From an uncultured Tessaracoccus sp. (GTDB lineage: Bacteria > Actinomycetota > Actinomycetes > Propionibacteriales > Propionibacteriaceae), in assembly GCF_947286155.1 (NCBI RefSeq), contig NZ_CAMYPD010000003.1, positions 47,190-111,189 of the forward strand: 64,000 nucleotides of DNA. The letters are read 5' to 3'. Below the pieces are notes generated by a model. That model had not been told where the DNA came from, searched no databases, and was given only the letters and a program-made list of their open reading frames with translations. The position numbers and the translations under genes were made by a program. Of this stretch, positions 1 to 8,211 are shown one piece after another; the first letter of the stretch is position 1; every line of letters starts with the position of its first letter.

Positions 1-1076
1 GATCGTTCCTCGCGGTCGTGGTCTACGGCATCGTGGCCCTGCCTTTCCACGCACCTGCGGTCGTGACGACCGCGGGGGGTGGCGTCGTACCACTGCAGTA
101 TCTGGTGGTCCCGTTGTTGAATGCGGGGCTCGCCACCCTCACTGGGCTCGGAATGATCCTGGCCGCTGAGCCGAAACTCCGGTTGCGCATCGTCGCGGCT
201 GCCGGAGCGGCGTCGCTCGTCGTCGCCTTCATCGGATGGCCCTTCCAGTCCCAGTATCGGCGCTCGATACGGCTCGCCACCGGGCAAGGTGGGGCCGCGG
301 TGGTGCACGTGATCTTTCTGCTGCTCATCGCGGTGGGGCTTGCGGAGTTCCTGCGACGCGGCGGCAACCGCAAGCTCGGCATCGGGCTGATGCTCGGCGC
401 CATGGTCGCGACGTTGGCGACGCAGTCGCGCGGCGCACTGCTGACGCTGGGCGCGTTCGTCGTGCTCCTGGCGCTGGGGTGGGTGCTCAATGGCACGCGC
501 AGCATCTGGAAGCTGTGGCCTCTGGCGTTGGCCTTGGTTCTGGGGGTGGCGCTGGCGCCGTTGGTGCCCGGCTTCGACCGAATCTTCAGCCTTTCCGACA
601 CCAAACGGTCCGCCAATCTCACGGCTGCGCTCGGGCTGTGGAATGAGGACTGGTCGACGCGCATCTTCGGTGTGGGCTCGGGGCACGCTTGGCCGTGGCC
701 TGCGTATGAATCCGGTTTGTACCGCTTCCCCCCGGAGGGGCATTCAGGCCAACGCCCGACCGCGTACGGCGACCTCTTGCTCACCCCGCACTCAACGCCC
801 CTCGCGCTGCTGGTGGAGCACGGCCTCGTAGGAGTCCTCGCCGGCGCAATCATGGGCGTGGCGGTGCTGGTGCTCTGGTGGCGTTCGCGGGCGTCGCTGT
901 CCAGGCTCGCGGTGGCGAGCGCTGTGCTGGCGTCGCTGATGGCGTTCCTGTTCGACACCTACCTGTTGCGCAACTTCGGCATCAGCCTGTGGTGGTGGGC
1001 ATGCATCGCGCTGGTGGCGACGTGGAAGGAACCGGGCCCCGACGATGCTCCCTCGCCCAGTGGGCTGACCGACTGA
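1..1076 (+). CDS. O-antigen ligase/polymerase-like membrane protein (5' truncated)
   Basis: Multi-pass membrane protein of the O-antigen ligase/Wzy type, which joins or polymerises glycan repeat units on the outer face of the membrane. The frame is open to the left edge of the window, so the start and roughly the first 90 residues are missing; the first complete codon is at position 3. Hydrophobic segments alternate with short loops, and a large loop near residues 210-270 contains the family-typical PWPAYESGLY and LLTPHSTPL stretches. It is a clear paralogue of the next gene along its whole length. Ligase versus polymerase cannot be told from sequence alone. Confidence 0.8.
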   Translation, partial: SFLAVVVYGIVALPFHAPAVVTTAGGGVVPLQYLVVPLLNAGLATLTGLGMILAAEPKLRLRIVAAAGAASLVVAFIGWPFQSQYRRSIRLATGQGGAAVVHVIFLLLIAVGLAEFLRRGGNRKLGIGLMLGAMVATLATQSRGALLTLGAFVVLLALGWVLNGTRSIWKLWPLALALVLGVALAPLVPGFDRIFSLSDTKRSANLTAALGLWNEDWSTRIFGVGSGHAWPWPAYESGLYRFPPEGHSGQRPTAYGDLLLTPHSTPLALLVEHGLVGVLAGAIMGVAVLVLWWRSRASLSRLAVASAVLASLMAFLFDTYLLRNFGISLWWWACIALVATWKEPGPDDAPSPSGLTD

Positions 1077-1228
1077 GCGCTGACGAGCGCACCGGCGGCA
1101 TGAGCAAGCACCCGCGAGGCGCGTTGCACGGACGAGCCGCCGTCTTCGTCATACCGATCCGATAACGTTCCTCGCCTTTCGCCTCTCTGCGGCTTCGGTT
1201 GACCCTCAACGGGTGCAACCATGGCCGG

Positions 1229-2530
1229 GTGCAGCCAACCGTCGAAACCGAGCAGTTCCGCCTGAGGGGGAACCGGATCGCTTGGGCGTTCGTACCCTAC
1301 GTGGCGTTCTGCCAGGCTGTGCAGCTGGCGTTTCCGGTTCCTGGCATGCGCTGGTTCACTTTCGAGTTCTTCGCGCTGATCCTCATCGTGTGTGTCACAT
1401 CCCCCTGGTGGAGCCGTCGCTGGCGTGAATTGCAGGCGACGACGCTCGTCGCCGCCGGCGCGTTCCTGGCGTTGGTGGCGTATGGGCTGGTGTTGCTGTT
1501 CCTCTATCCCCCGCCCGTGGTGCGCACGCCTGGCGGCGGGGTGATGCCGCGCTACTACGAGGTGGTTCCGCTACTCAGCGCGGCGTTGACCGTCGTCGCG
1601 GGCTTCGGCGTCGTGCTGGCCGCAGAGCGCCGCTTTCGGTTGCGGATCCTCACCGTCGCCGGTGCCGCCGCGGTGGTGGTGTCGTTCCTGGGTTGGCCGT
1701 TCCAGTCTGCGTATCGCGGATACGTGCGGCTCGCGACGGGGCAGGGCGGCGCTGCGATTATTCACGTGATGTTCCTACTCATCATGTCGCTGGGGCTCGC
1801 GCAGTTCGCGCGCGGCTCCCGTCCGCGGCTGGGGATGGCGATCGTCGTCGGCGGGCTCGGCGCCCTCATCGCGACGCAGTCGCGCGGGGCGTTCATCAAC
1901 GTCGCTGCCTGGGTGGGGTTGATCGTCGTGGGTTGGCTCATCTCGCATCCGCGCGACGCGAAGCGCCTCTGGCCGTTGGGTGCTGCGGCGCTGGTGGGGC
2001 TCGTCGCGCTGCCATTCATTCCGGGGATCGACCGCATCACAGATTTTTGGGATCCGAAGCGGGCAAAGAACATCGACAACGCCTTGGAGCTGTGGGGGGA
2101 GCAGCCACTCGGCCAGATGTTCGGGCTCGGCCCGGGTTCGGTGTGGCCGTGGCCGGCCTACGAGTCCGGGCTCTACCCGATGCCCGAAGAGGGGTACGCC
2201 GGGTTCCAGCCTTCCGAGATGGGGAACGTACTTCTCACGCCCCATTCGACGCCGCTGCAGATCCTGGTGGAGTTCGGCATTCCGGGCGTCATCCTGGGCG
2301 CCGTGATGGGCATCGCACTGCTCGTGGGTTGGTGGCGCGCCCGCACGACGCTACCTCGGTTGATCGTGGCGAGCGCAGTGTTGGCTTGCCTGGTGGCCTT
2401 CCTCGTCGATACGTATCTACTGCGAAACTTCGGCATCAGCCTGTGGTGGTGGGCATGCGTCGCACTCGTGGCAACGTGGGAGGCACCACGCCCCGACGAC
2501 GCGCCCGCGCTCAGTGAGCCAACTGGCTGA
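1229..2530 (+). CDS. O-antigen ligase/polymerase-like membrane protein, tandem paralogue
   Basis: Membrane protein of about 433 residues, homologous to the gene immediately upstream, with the same PWPAYESGLY and LLTPHSTPLQ loop motifs and a nearly identical C-terminal end (NFGISLWWWAC). By family, it acts on lipid-linked glycans at the outer membrane face. The start is uncertain: GTG at 1229 is used here, and an in-frame TTG at 1199 would add ten residues; neither has a clear ribosome binding site. The gap of about 150 bases after the first copy, and shared nucleotide stretches at the 3' ends, point to tandem duplication. Confidence 0.78.
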   Translation: MQPTVETEQFRLRGNRIAWAFVPYVAFCQAVQLAFPVPGMRWFTFEFFALILIVCVTSPWWSRRWRELQATTLVAAGAFLALVAYGLVLLFLYPPPVVRTPGGGVMPRYYEVVPLLSAALTVVAGFGVVLAAERRFRLRILTVAGAAAVVVSFLGWPFQSAYRGYVRLATGQGGAAIIHVMFLLIMSLGLAQFARGSRPRLGMAIVVGGLGALIATQSRGAFINVAAWVGLIVVGWLISHPRDAKRLWPLGAAALVGLVALPFIPGIDRITDFWDPKRAKNIDNALELWGEQPLGQMFGLGPGSVWPWPAYESGLYPMPEEGYAGFQPSEMGNVLLTPHSTPLQILVEFGIPGVILGAVMGIALLVGWWRARTTLPRLIVASAVLACLVAFLVDTYLLRNFGISLWWWACVALVATWEAPRPDDAPALSEPTG

Positions 2531-2671
2531 CGTTCCCGACCACCGGCTGGGGTGAGTAGACCCGGGCAGCGGGAATGCGACGGGGCCTCGCCCAACGCGC
2601 GCGGCTCGCAGATCACCCAACAAAGATCGTGCCTGAGCGAAGTGGGCGCCGAACCTATAGTGGAAACTGTG

Positions 2672-3139
2672 ATGCGCGCACCTTCCGAACAAACACCCGT
2701 TCGCTGGCCAGGTGGTCGGGTCATCGCTGCCGTACTCCTGTTCATGATGCTCGTAGCGGGGGCAGCGCTGGTGTTCTTGCCGATCGGCTGGCAGCTGAAC
2801 CGTTTCGTCGTGTGGCTGTACTACTTCAATCGGAACACCTTCGGCATCCGCGGCATTTCCGTGGATGGTTACGCATTTGCCCTGAATGTCCTGTTGTTTT
2901 TCGTCCCGACGGTGCTCCTCACCATCGTGTTCCCCCGTGTCCGCCGCTGGATATGGCCGCTGCTGGGGTTCTGCCTGTCTCTGGGAATCGAGACGGTGCA
3001 GTGGCGCTATCTTCCCCGTGAGGCCGGCTGGGATGACGTCGTCGCCAACACCCTCGGAGCCTGCCTGGGGGCGATCTGCATCGGTCTGTGGCGCCGCTTC
3101 CGGACACAGAGGGCAGTGGGACGCCCCGGTACGAGGTGA
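2672..3139 (+). CDS. VanZ family membrane protein
   Basis: Small protein of 155 residues with about four membrane segments. The C-terminal half has the VanZ signature: a hydrophobic segment followed by ETVQWRYLP, then GWDDVVANTLGACLG, with the conserved Q, R, D, N and G pattern. VanZ proteins are linked to teicoplanin resistance and envelope processes, but their biochemical role is unknown. The open frame reaches back to 2552; ATG at 2672 is preferred because the upstream part has no membrane or domain character. It lies after the two ligase-like genes and may be co-transcribed with them. Confidence 0.75.
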   Translation: MRAPSEQTPVRWPGGRVIAAVLLFMMLVAGAALVFLPIGWQLNRFVVWLYYFNRNTFGIRGISVDGYAFALNVLLFFVPTVLLTIVFPRVRRWIWPLLGFCLSLGIETVQWRYLPREAGWDDVVANTLGACLGAICIGLWRRFRTQRAVGRPGTR

Positions 3140-3490
3140 CGTCTACTCAGGGGGTGTCCCAGATAATCCCCTAGTCAGGGGTGATGCAGGAGTGCCAATG
3201 TGGTCTCGGTCGAAGTCGTCCTCGCACTATGGCGTGCTGTCGACGCCTTCTGGAATCGGTCCGCCCGGGTGCTCCGAGTCACACTGCGTGCCGTAGTGCC
3301 TCGCTCCGTTCTTGGCATGGCCCAGTCGCGAGCCCTGCACAGGAAGCGACTAGATGTAGTTGGTGTTCTCGTCGCCCGACTAGACGCCAGCCTCGAACGC
3401 TCCATGTCGGACTGCCCAGGATTCGTCGTTCTACAACCCAGCGCACCCCGATTCTTGGGAAAATCCCAAGAGTGCTCTAGGATGGCACCC
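3140..3490. other. Intergenic region upstream of the XRE-ImmA gene
   Basis: About 350 bases without a convincing gene. Open frames here lack ribosome binding sites and similarity to known domains. The only structured element is the inverted repeat at 3453-3471. The change from glycan genes to accessory genes occurs here, but no tRNA or direct repeat marking an insertion edge is visible. Confidence 0.5.
3453..3471. promoter_or_regulatory. Perfect inverted repeat, candidate operator of the XRE-ImmA gene
   Basis: TCTTGGGA-AAA-TCCCAAGA: two perfect 8-base arms around a 3-base spacer, 20 bases upstream of the ATG at 3491. The size and position fit a dimeric XRE-type repressor site. That the encoded protein binds it (autoregulation) is inference. 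Confidence 0.5.
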
Positions 3491-4573
3491 ATGAACCCCA
3501 GCATTGGCGAGCGGGTGCTCGAGGCGCTCCCAGCAGGCACCCCCCAGAAGGAGATCGCGCGTCAGGTCGGCATGACCGAGGACGCCTTCTCGCGCGCTCT
3601 GCGGGGCCAGCGTGGCTTCTCAGCCCTCGAACTAGCACGTCTGGCGGAGATCCTAGACCAAGACATCCACCTGCTGATCACTGGTGAGCCCGACCCGAAC
3701 CGGCTCGTGGTGTCGGGACGCCACAACTTTGACCGAGAGACGTGGGCGCGGAGTATCGACGGAGGCGAGGGGGACAAGGCCGTTTTGTCTGACGTACTCC
3801 TTGCCTACCGGCAGGCGGAGTGGGTCCACTCGCTGAAGCCCAGCCGCGTACCTTCTGATCTGCGCCAAGTGCGTGAAGCCCTTGGAGCGGACTTTGTCCC
3901 TCAGTTCATCGACCGCCTCGCCGCCATGGAGATCGACACGGTGCGGCTGTCAGGGCTCAGCACCGCCTACTCGCTCCATGTCGGGGCGCGCGCCGTGATG
4001 GTCATTCCTGAGACGGGCAACTGGTTCAAGGAGAACTTTGACCTCGCCCACGAGTTGGCCCATCTGGTCCTTGGACACGAAGGCGTGTGGGCCTCCCCGG
4101 ACCGCGAGGTAAGCCGGGAGGAGTCTGCTGCGAACGGGTTCGCCGCCGAGTTGCTCCTGCCCCAGGAGGAGATGCGAGCACTCGACTGGACTACCGTCTC
4201 TCCTGAAAACCTTGCGGCGCTGATCTGGGGTTGGGGAGTGTCGACTCAGACTGTGAAGTTTCGCTTGGACACTCTCCGCCTCCAGGTGTCTCCCCAAACT
4301 CAGTCGCTGTTGGACCTGACCACGCAGGGGCTACTCCGGCGGCACTGGAAGCACGACGCCGTGGGTGACGCGATCACGGAACGGATGACACTGGCGAGCG
4401 CACGGCGGTTCCCTGCGTGGCTCACTGAGGCGCACGTTGAAGGTGTGGCTAGAGGGCGCCTTCAGAAAGGCACACTCGCTTGGATGCTGGGAGTCGACCC
4501 AGAGGCCCTCGAGGTGGAACAGCCGCCAGCACCGACCATGAGTGACTCCGACCTGATGTCCCTGCTCGGATAG
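3491..4573 (+). CDS. XRE-family HTH / ImmA-IrrE metallopeptidase
   Basis: A 360-residue protein with an N-terminal helix-turn-helix (about residues 18-50) and a zinc-peptidase domain of the ImmA/IrrE (COG2856) family. The metal motif HELAH is at residues 187-191, and downstream glutamates in REESAANGFAAELLLP (about 209-224) supply the third ligand. Family members cleave repressors in phage and mobile-element switches or in stress responses, and often pair with toxins. The frame is open from 3200, but ATG at 3491 begins the HTH domain and follows the inverted repeat. A PIN-like gene follows after 10 bases, suggesting a two-gene unit. Confidence 0.85.
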   Translation: MNPSIGERVLEALPAGTPQKEIARQVGMTEDAFSRALRGQRGFSALELARLAEILDQDIHLLITGEPDPNRLVVSGRHNFDRETWARSIDGGEGDKAVLSDVLLAYRQAEWVHSLKPSRVPSDLRQVREALGADFVPQFIDRLAAMEIDTVRLSGLSTAYSLHVGARAVMVIPETGNWFKENFDLAHELAHLVLGHEGVWASPDREVSREESAANGFAAELLLPQEEMRALDWTTVSPENLAALIWGWGVSTQTVKFRLDTLRLQVSPQTQSLLDLTTQGLLRRHWKHDAVGDAITERMTLASARRFPAWLTEAHVEGVARGRLQKGTLAWMLGVDPEALEVEQPPAPTMSDSDLMSLLG

Positions 4574-4583
4574 CCTGACAGGG

Positions 4584-5039
4584 GTGCAAACGATCGAGAC
4601 TCGACGGCTGGTGTTTCCGGACACCACCGTGCTCGTCAACTTCGCTTTGGTGAACGAGATGTCACTCTTGGAGCGTCTCGTCGGAGGCAATGGCCGTTGG
4701 TGTGACACCGTCGCGAGCGAATGCCAGGATCAGAGCAAGAAACAGGGGTTACCTCAGATGCGTAGGGCTGATGACATCTCCGGGTTGTCCCGGGTCATCA
4801 AGTCATTGGTGGTGGCAGACGACAAGGCAGTACCACAGCGTTTGGCCGACTTGGATCTCCACCCAACAATTCAATCAACCACCTCATGGCACCTCTTTCG
4901 GGTAGCCCACTGGAAGGGCTATATCAACCGGGAGCGGTTCGGCGAGATTCGACGAGTCCTGTTAGCGCACGGGCGAGGTTGCCCTGATGACGTTCGCGAT
5001 CCGGCCAAGTTCGCTGTGTGGATTACTCCTCCGTCGTGA
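4584..5039 (+). CDS. PIN-like domain protein, partner of the ImmA/IrrE gene
   Basis: A 151-residue protein whose N-terminus (VFPDTTVLVNFALV, residues 10-23) has the early acidic residue and strand-helix pattern of PIN-like nucleases; further acidic residues are at 63-64 and 78-79. It starts at GTG 4584, 10 bases after the metallopeptidase gene. PIN-like proteins are often RNase toxins, and COG2856 proteins are recurrent neighbours of such genes, so a toxin-antitoxin-like or mobile-element role is plausible. The assignment rests on motif and context only; the full catalytic acid set is not certain. Confidence 0.5.
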   Translation: MQTIETRRLVFPDTTVLVNFALVNEMSLLERLVGGNGRWCDTVASECQDQSKKQGLPQMRRADDISGLSRVIKSLVVADDKAVPQRLADLDLHPTIQSTTSWHLFRVAHWKGYINRERFGEIRRVLLAHGRGCPDDVRDPAKFAVWITPPS

Positions 5040-5206
5040 CTGAGACAGGAAGCGCATCCTTGCCCCTCGCCATCAGGAGCACCCCGCCAGCCCAGACCTC
5101 AGGGGCGCGGGCGTTGGCCAGGATCGAGATGACGAGGGTGGTTCTCGGCTAGCAGTCGTGGGAGATCATTGAAGTTCGCGGGCAGTTAATTATCCCATGT
5201 GGCCCT

Positions 5207-5260
5207 TTGATGCCTTGGGTCATAATTAATGAGCGAGTTAATTATGACCCAAGGCATCAA
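5207..5260. repeat. Long perfect palindrome at the 3' end of the AlbA_2-ATPase gene
   Basis: Two perfect 23-base arms (5207-5229 and 5238-5260) around an 8-base loop. The inner part, CATAATTAA-loop-TTAATTATG, matches the core of the palindrome at 7029-7066, and the loops are nearly the same on opposite strands. The right arm overlaps the stop codon of the leftward gene, so the hairpin could end its transcription. A further half-site (TTAATTAT) lies at about 5186. Confidence 0.8.
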
Positions 5261-6570
5261 CTGTGCGTTGAGCGGTAGTGGAATCCTCTGCCGCGTCGTG
5301 ATGGCCACGACGGCTCGACCAAGCCGGCATCTTCCAAATCTTTGAGCACCCGCCCTACGTTGCTGGGTGCAGCGCGTGTAAGACTTGCCAGTTCAGTGGA
5401 GCTAATGCGCCCTCGCTGATCCACGTAACTCCGGGCGATCTGCTCACGACTCGGCCACTGCCGCATCCGGCCGGTCTGCATATCCAGTTCACGCAACGCA
5501 TCCTCCGCCTCGTGCGACAGCCGCCAGGAAGGTCCCTGCTCGTCGACGGTGCCTTCAACAGGCATCAACGGCGCAAACTCACGCCCCTGAGCGACGAGCA
5601 ACGCATAGACGCTACTGCGTGCGACTGCGGAGGAATCCTGAATGATCCGCGCAATGGAAGTTTCGTCTGCCCAGCCCCGGTCGAGTACGAGGCGAAGTGT
5701 CAGCAGCGAGTTCAGATCAATGGCCGCCGGACGACTGCCCTGAACACGTCGCAGCCAAGCGATCCAGGCCCGATCAGCCTCCCCACCAATCAGCGTGGTC
5801 CGGACATAAGGACCATCCAGCTCCTCGATCGTTGGTGGTTCATGCCCAAGTCTGACCATGTCACGAAACATGCGATCCACGCCGACACCCTCCCGCTCGG
5901 CGACACGTAGAGAAGCAAGCAGCTCAGCAAGAGAGGTGTTTCTGGAACGCGATGGATGGGTGAGAATGTTGTCCGGGGTGATTCCCTGCACGAAACCGCC
6001 CGGACTCGTCACCCTCAGGTAGCTACCAACATACTCAACCACTGTCGGCCCGGGCACCGACCATTCCCGGTGCGCCACGCCGTTCACGATGGCCTCACGG
6101 GCAGCCCCCAGAGGGATCTCTCGCGCCTGGCCGACGATGAGTCCCTGCGGCATATGGACCGCGGGCACGGTTCCTTCTAACGCCTGGAATACCTCAGCCA
6201 GCTCCTGGAGCAGCGATCGCCCATCGCGTCGAATTCGGAGCTGGCTGTCCTCACCGGCTCCCGGTCGTCGGATGAAGTCCAAAGCGGCCTCGCCCCGTCC
6301 AATGAAGGCCAACACTCCAGCATTCGTGAGGGTCCCGTTCGGGGCGATCACGTTGAGTCGCTTCAGAAGATCGAGGTCCTGCGCTTCCGCCAGCTCCTGC
6401 GCGTGGTCCTCGCCGGATGCCCTCAAGAAGTCACGCGCCACCACGAAGGCACCTGCGGGGATTTCTTCCCAAGCAACGTTGGACGCCTGCACCGACCAAT
6501 CGAACTGTTGCGTCGCCATCCTTCGCGCATGCCACGTCGCTGCGTCGATCTCCACACATTGCGTACCCAC
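5257..6570 (-). CDS. GHKL ATPase and winged-helix part of a split AlbA_2-ATPase gene
   Basis: A 437-residue frame equal to the C-terminal part of COG2865-type proteins (AlbA_2 plus HATPase_c_4 plus winged helix). The ATP-binding region shows the N-box REAIVNGVAHRE (about 158-169), TSPGGFVQGIT (188-198) and HPSRSRNTSL (205-214). A winged helix at about 385-437 (SSTELASLTRAAPSNVGRVLKDLEDAGLV) is likely DNA-binding. The first codons, RVGTQCVEID, read as a continuation of the preceding frame: both frames are in register and separated only by TGA and CGG. It is either a decayed single gene or is restarted at the GTG at 6570. Family members act as regulators or defence-linked ATPases; function here is unknown. 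Confidence 0.7.
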   Translation of the reverse strand: MGTQCVEIDAATWHARRMATQQFDWSVQASNVAWEEIPAGAFVVARDFLRASGEDHAQELAEAQDLDLLKRLNVIAPNGTLTNAGVLAFIGRGEAALDFIRRPGAGEDSQLRIRRDGRSLLQELAEVFQALEGTVPAVHMPQGLIVGQAREIPLGAAREAIVNGVAHREWSVPGPTVVEYVGSYLRVTSPGGFVQGITPDNILTHPSRSRNTSLAELLASLRVAEREGVGVDRMFRDMVRLGHEPPTIEELDGPYVRTTLIGGEADRAWIAWLRRVQGSRPAAIDLNSLLTLRLVLDRGWADETSIARIIQDSSAVARSSVYALLVAQGREFAPLMPVEGTVDEQGPSWRLSHEAEDALRELDMQTGRMRQWPSREQIARSYVDQRGRISSTELASLTRAAPSNVGRVLKDLEDAGLVEPSWPSRRGRGFHYRSTHS

Positions 6571-6573
6571 CCG

Positions 6574-6576
6574 TCA
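6574..6576 (-). other. In-frame TGA splitting the AlbA_2-ATPase reading frame
   Basis: On the minus strand the frame reads ...F R K K L R, TGA, R V G T Q C V E..., with no shift. The sequence either side continues the usual end of the AlbA_2 domain. One base change from CGA (Arg) or TGG (Trp) would explain the stop. A sequencing error or stop readthrough cannot be excluded from the sequence. Confidence 0.75.
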
Positions 6577-7014
6577 TCGCAGCTTCTTACGAAAGGGCAC
6601 CGGCTGCAAGGCTTGCGGCACGCGAACCACCAGCAGTCGCACCGAGCGGACTTCGACGTCTCGCACGGCGACGGTCAGGAGACGGTCAGTCAACTCCCAG
6701 ATACGCTGCCTCAGCCAGCCGCCATCCAGCCTCATGCCAATGAGCTCACCGAGATCCGACACACCGACAATGAGAGCGCCACCCCCATCGCTGTTCGCCA
6801 TGCATGCCGCCGCTTCGGCGAGCTTGGCTGCTGCCACCTCGTTGTGAGGCTCACCCGGGAGCACCTCTCCGCCCGGACCACGCCGTCCTGCCTCTTCCTT
6901 GAGGTCAACATGCTCGCTCTCGTCCGGATCTCCAACTGCTTCTCCTGCTTCCAATCGATCAAGAAGCAATCGTGTCCGCTCCTCGATGGGATCCCGGGCA
7001 AAAGTCACACTCAT
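6574..7014 (-). CDS. AlbA_2 (Schlafen-type) domain part of a split AlbA_2-ATPase gene
   Basis: A 146-residue frame holding an AlbA_2 domain: SEHVDLKEEA (residues 33-42) carries the conserved acidic and lysine positions, and ACMANSDGGGALIVGVSD (70-87) is the classic central block. Start ATG 7014 is preferred over the in-frame TTG at 7023; a GGGG stretch lies just upstream. The frame ends at a TGA and resumes in the same register in the next frame, so it was originally one protein of about 585 residues. The palindrome at 7029-7066 ends about 14 bases upstream of the start, a natural place for an operator. Confidence 0.72.
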   Translation of the reverse strand: MSVTFARDPIEERTRLLLDRLEAGEAVGDPDESEHVDLKEEAGRRGPGGEVLPGEPHNEVAAAKLAEAAACMANSDGGGALIVGVSDLGELIGMRLDGGWLRQRIWELTDRLLTVAVRDVEVRSVRLLVVRVPQALQPVPFRKKLR

Positions 7015-7028
7015 GTACCCCAAACTAA

Positions 7029-7066
7029 CACAGGCATAATTAACTCGCTGATTAATTATGCCTGTG
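7029..7066. promoter_or_regulatory. Perfect palindrome upstream of the AlbA_2 gene
   Basis: Arms CACAGGCATAATTAA and its exact complement (7029-7043 and 7052-7066) enclose the 8-base loop CTCGCTGA. The core is shared with the palindrome at 5207-5260, with one loop difference on the matching strand. Its place immediately before the start suggests a promoter-operator; the CATAAT-like sequence could serve as a -10 element. Confidence 0.65.
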
Positions 7067-7284
7067 CATGCTTTCGAGCAGCCAACCCTTGCGAGGCGAA
7101 TTGCCAGCAGGTGTGGCGCATCGGTAACGAACAGCCACTGGCGCCTTTCGTCACGAAGGACGTGTGCGGTGATGCGTCACTGTGCGGGATGACCTGCAAC
7201 ATCCTGCACGCGGTATCGACCGAGCCAGTTCGCTGCATCATCCCTTCGAGCCACACGTCGAATCGGAATGCACAATGAAACCAC

Positions 7285-8211
7285 CTAGGGTAAAGCCCAC
7301 GAGATCGTCGCCTCAGCATGTTCTACATCAGTCATGGTGGCCTGTAGTGTTCCTTGAACCATAGGCGTCGGCTCGGAGTCTTTGACGCTTTCCCAGTTTC
7401 CGCTTCTCGCCTGTTTGGTTTCACGCACGCACATCCATGCGCAGGGGCGCGCTGCGAGGCTGGAGATGACGCCGACATCGGCCTGGAGCCCCAAGATCTC
7501 TGTGGCTCGGTGACTGTAGGCACGCAGTGATCCGGACTCACTGCCGCGCAGCGCGGGCAACAGATGAAACGACATTTGAAGGCACTCGCCCCCAGCCAGT
7601 TCCCACGGCAGGCCAACCTCGAGCACCACCCATCCGTGGGGGAGCAGGGACGTTCTTCGAATCTCGCAGTTGTGCTCGGCTACCACCCAGGGCCGAGAGA
7701 AGTCATGGGGGCATCGATTAACCGCGCGCCCATCGATGACATGAACAAAACGTCTAACGCCATCATACGTGGCTTCAATCTCGAGCAGATGCCTGACCGT
7801 AGACCCATCAGGAATGGTGTGGGTGAGCGAGGTGAACGCAAGAGCCATGACCACACCGTCGTTGAACGGCAACCGCCAGCTTTCGTAGACGGATTGGAGC
7901 GCTTCGATAACCTCCTGCCAATCATCGTTACCCGTGGTGAGTGTGGGAGAGTTGGCTACCAGGTAGCGCCTCAGCATGCCACTGCCGGTTCCCAGAATCC
8001 TTTCGATGTTGTCCAACGCATCCAAGCTGTTGGCTCTCGACGGGACCGACCTGCCGCTGACCCACGTGCGAAGCGCCGGCGCAGTGATCGAGGTGCCCAG
8101 CTCAGTGACTTCCGCGGCCAGCCGACTAGCGCTGTAGCCGGCAACACGCATTGCCTTGTCGAGCACGTCGGCGAAACTCGTGCCTTGCCCTGAACTCAGT
8201 TCCTGCTTCAT
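7285..8211 (-). CDS. HTH (XRE-like) protein with uncharacterised C-terminal domain, copy 2
   Basis: A 308-residue protein with an XRE-like helix-turn-helix at about residues 13-59 (YSASRLAAEV ... LRTWVSGRSVPSR) and an uncharacterised C-terminal part of about 240 residues with many predicted strands. It is a paralogue of the upstream gene: both have the HTH with a W-x-x-GR-x-x-P motif, an E-x-IL-x-T linker and a similar layout. Its ATG overlaps the stop of that gene by 4 bases and has a GAGGAGG site, so the two are translationally coupled. The C-terminal half may be a sensor or effector; no catalytic motif is evident. Confidence 0.7.
   Translation of the reverse strand: MKQELSSGQGTSFADVLDKAMRVAGYSASRLAAEVTELGTSITAPALRTWVSGRSVPSRANSLDALDNIERILGTGSGMLRRYLVANSPTLTTGNDDWQEVIEALQSVYESWRLPFNDGVVMALAFTSLTHTIPDGSTVRHLLEIEATYDGVRRFVHVIDGRAVNRCPHDFSRPWVVAEHNCEIRRTSLLPHGWVVLEVGLPWELAGGECLQMSFHLLPALRGSESGSLRAYSHRATEILGLQADVGVISSLAARPCAWMCVRETKQARSGNWESVKDSEPTPMVQGTLQATMTDVEHAEATISWALP

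Noticed and set aside
4584..5039. Calling the gene next to ImmA a definite toxin
   Set aside because: Only one early acidic residue and general PIN-like pattern are visible; the full catalytic set is not.
5207..7066. Calling the palindrome-bracketed gene an insertion sequence
   Set aside because: No transposase and no target-site duplication could be seen at the edges.
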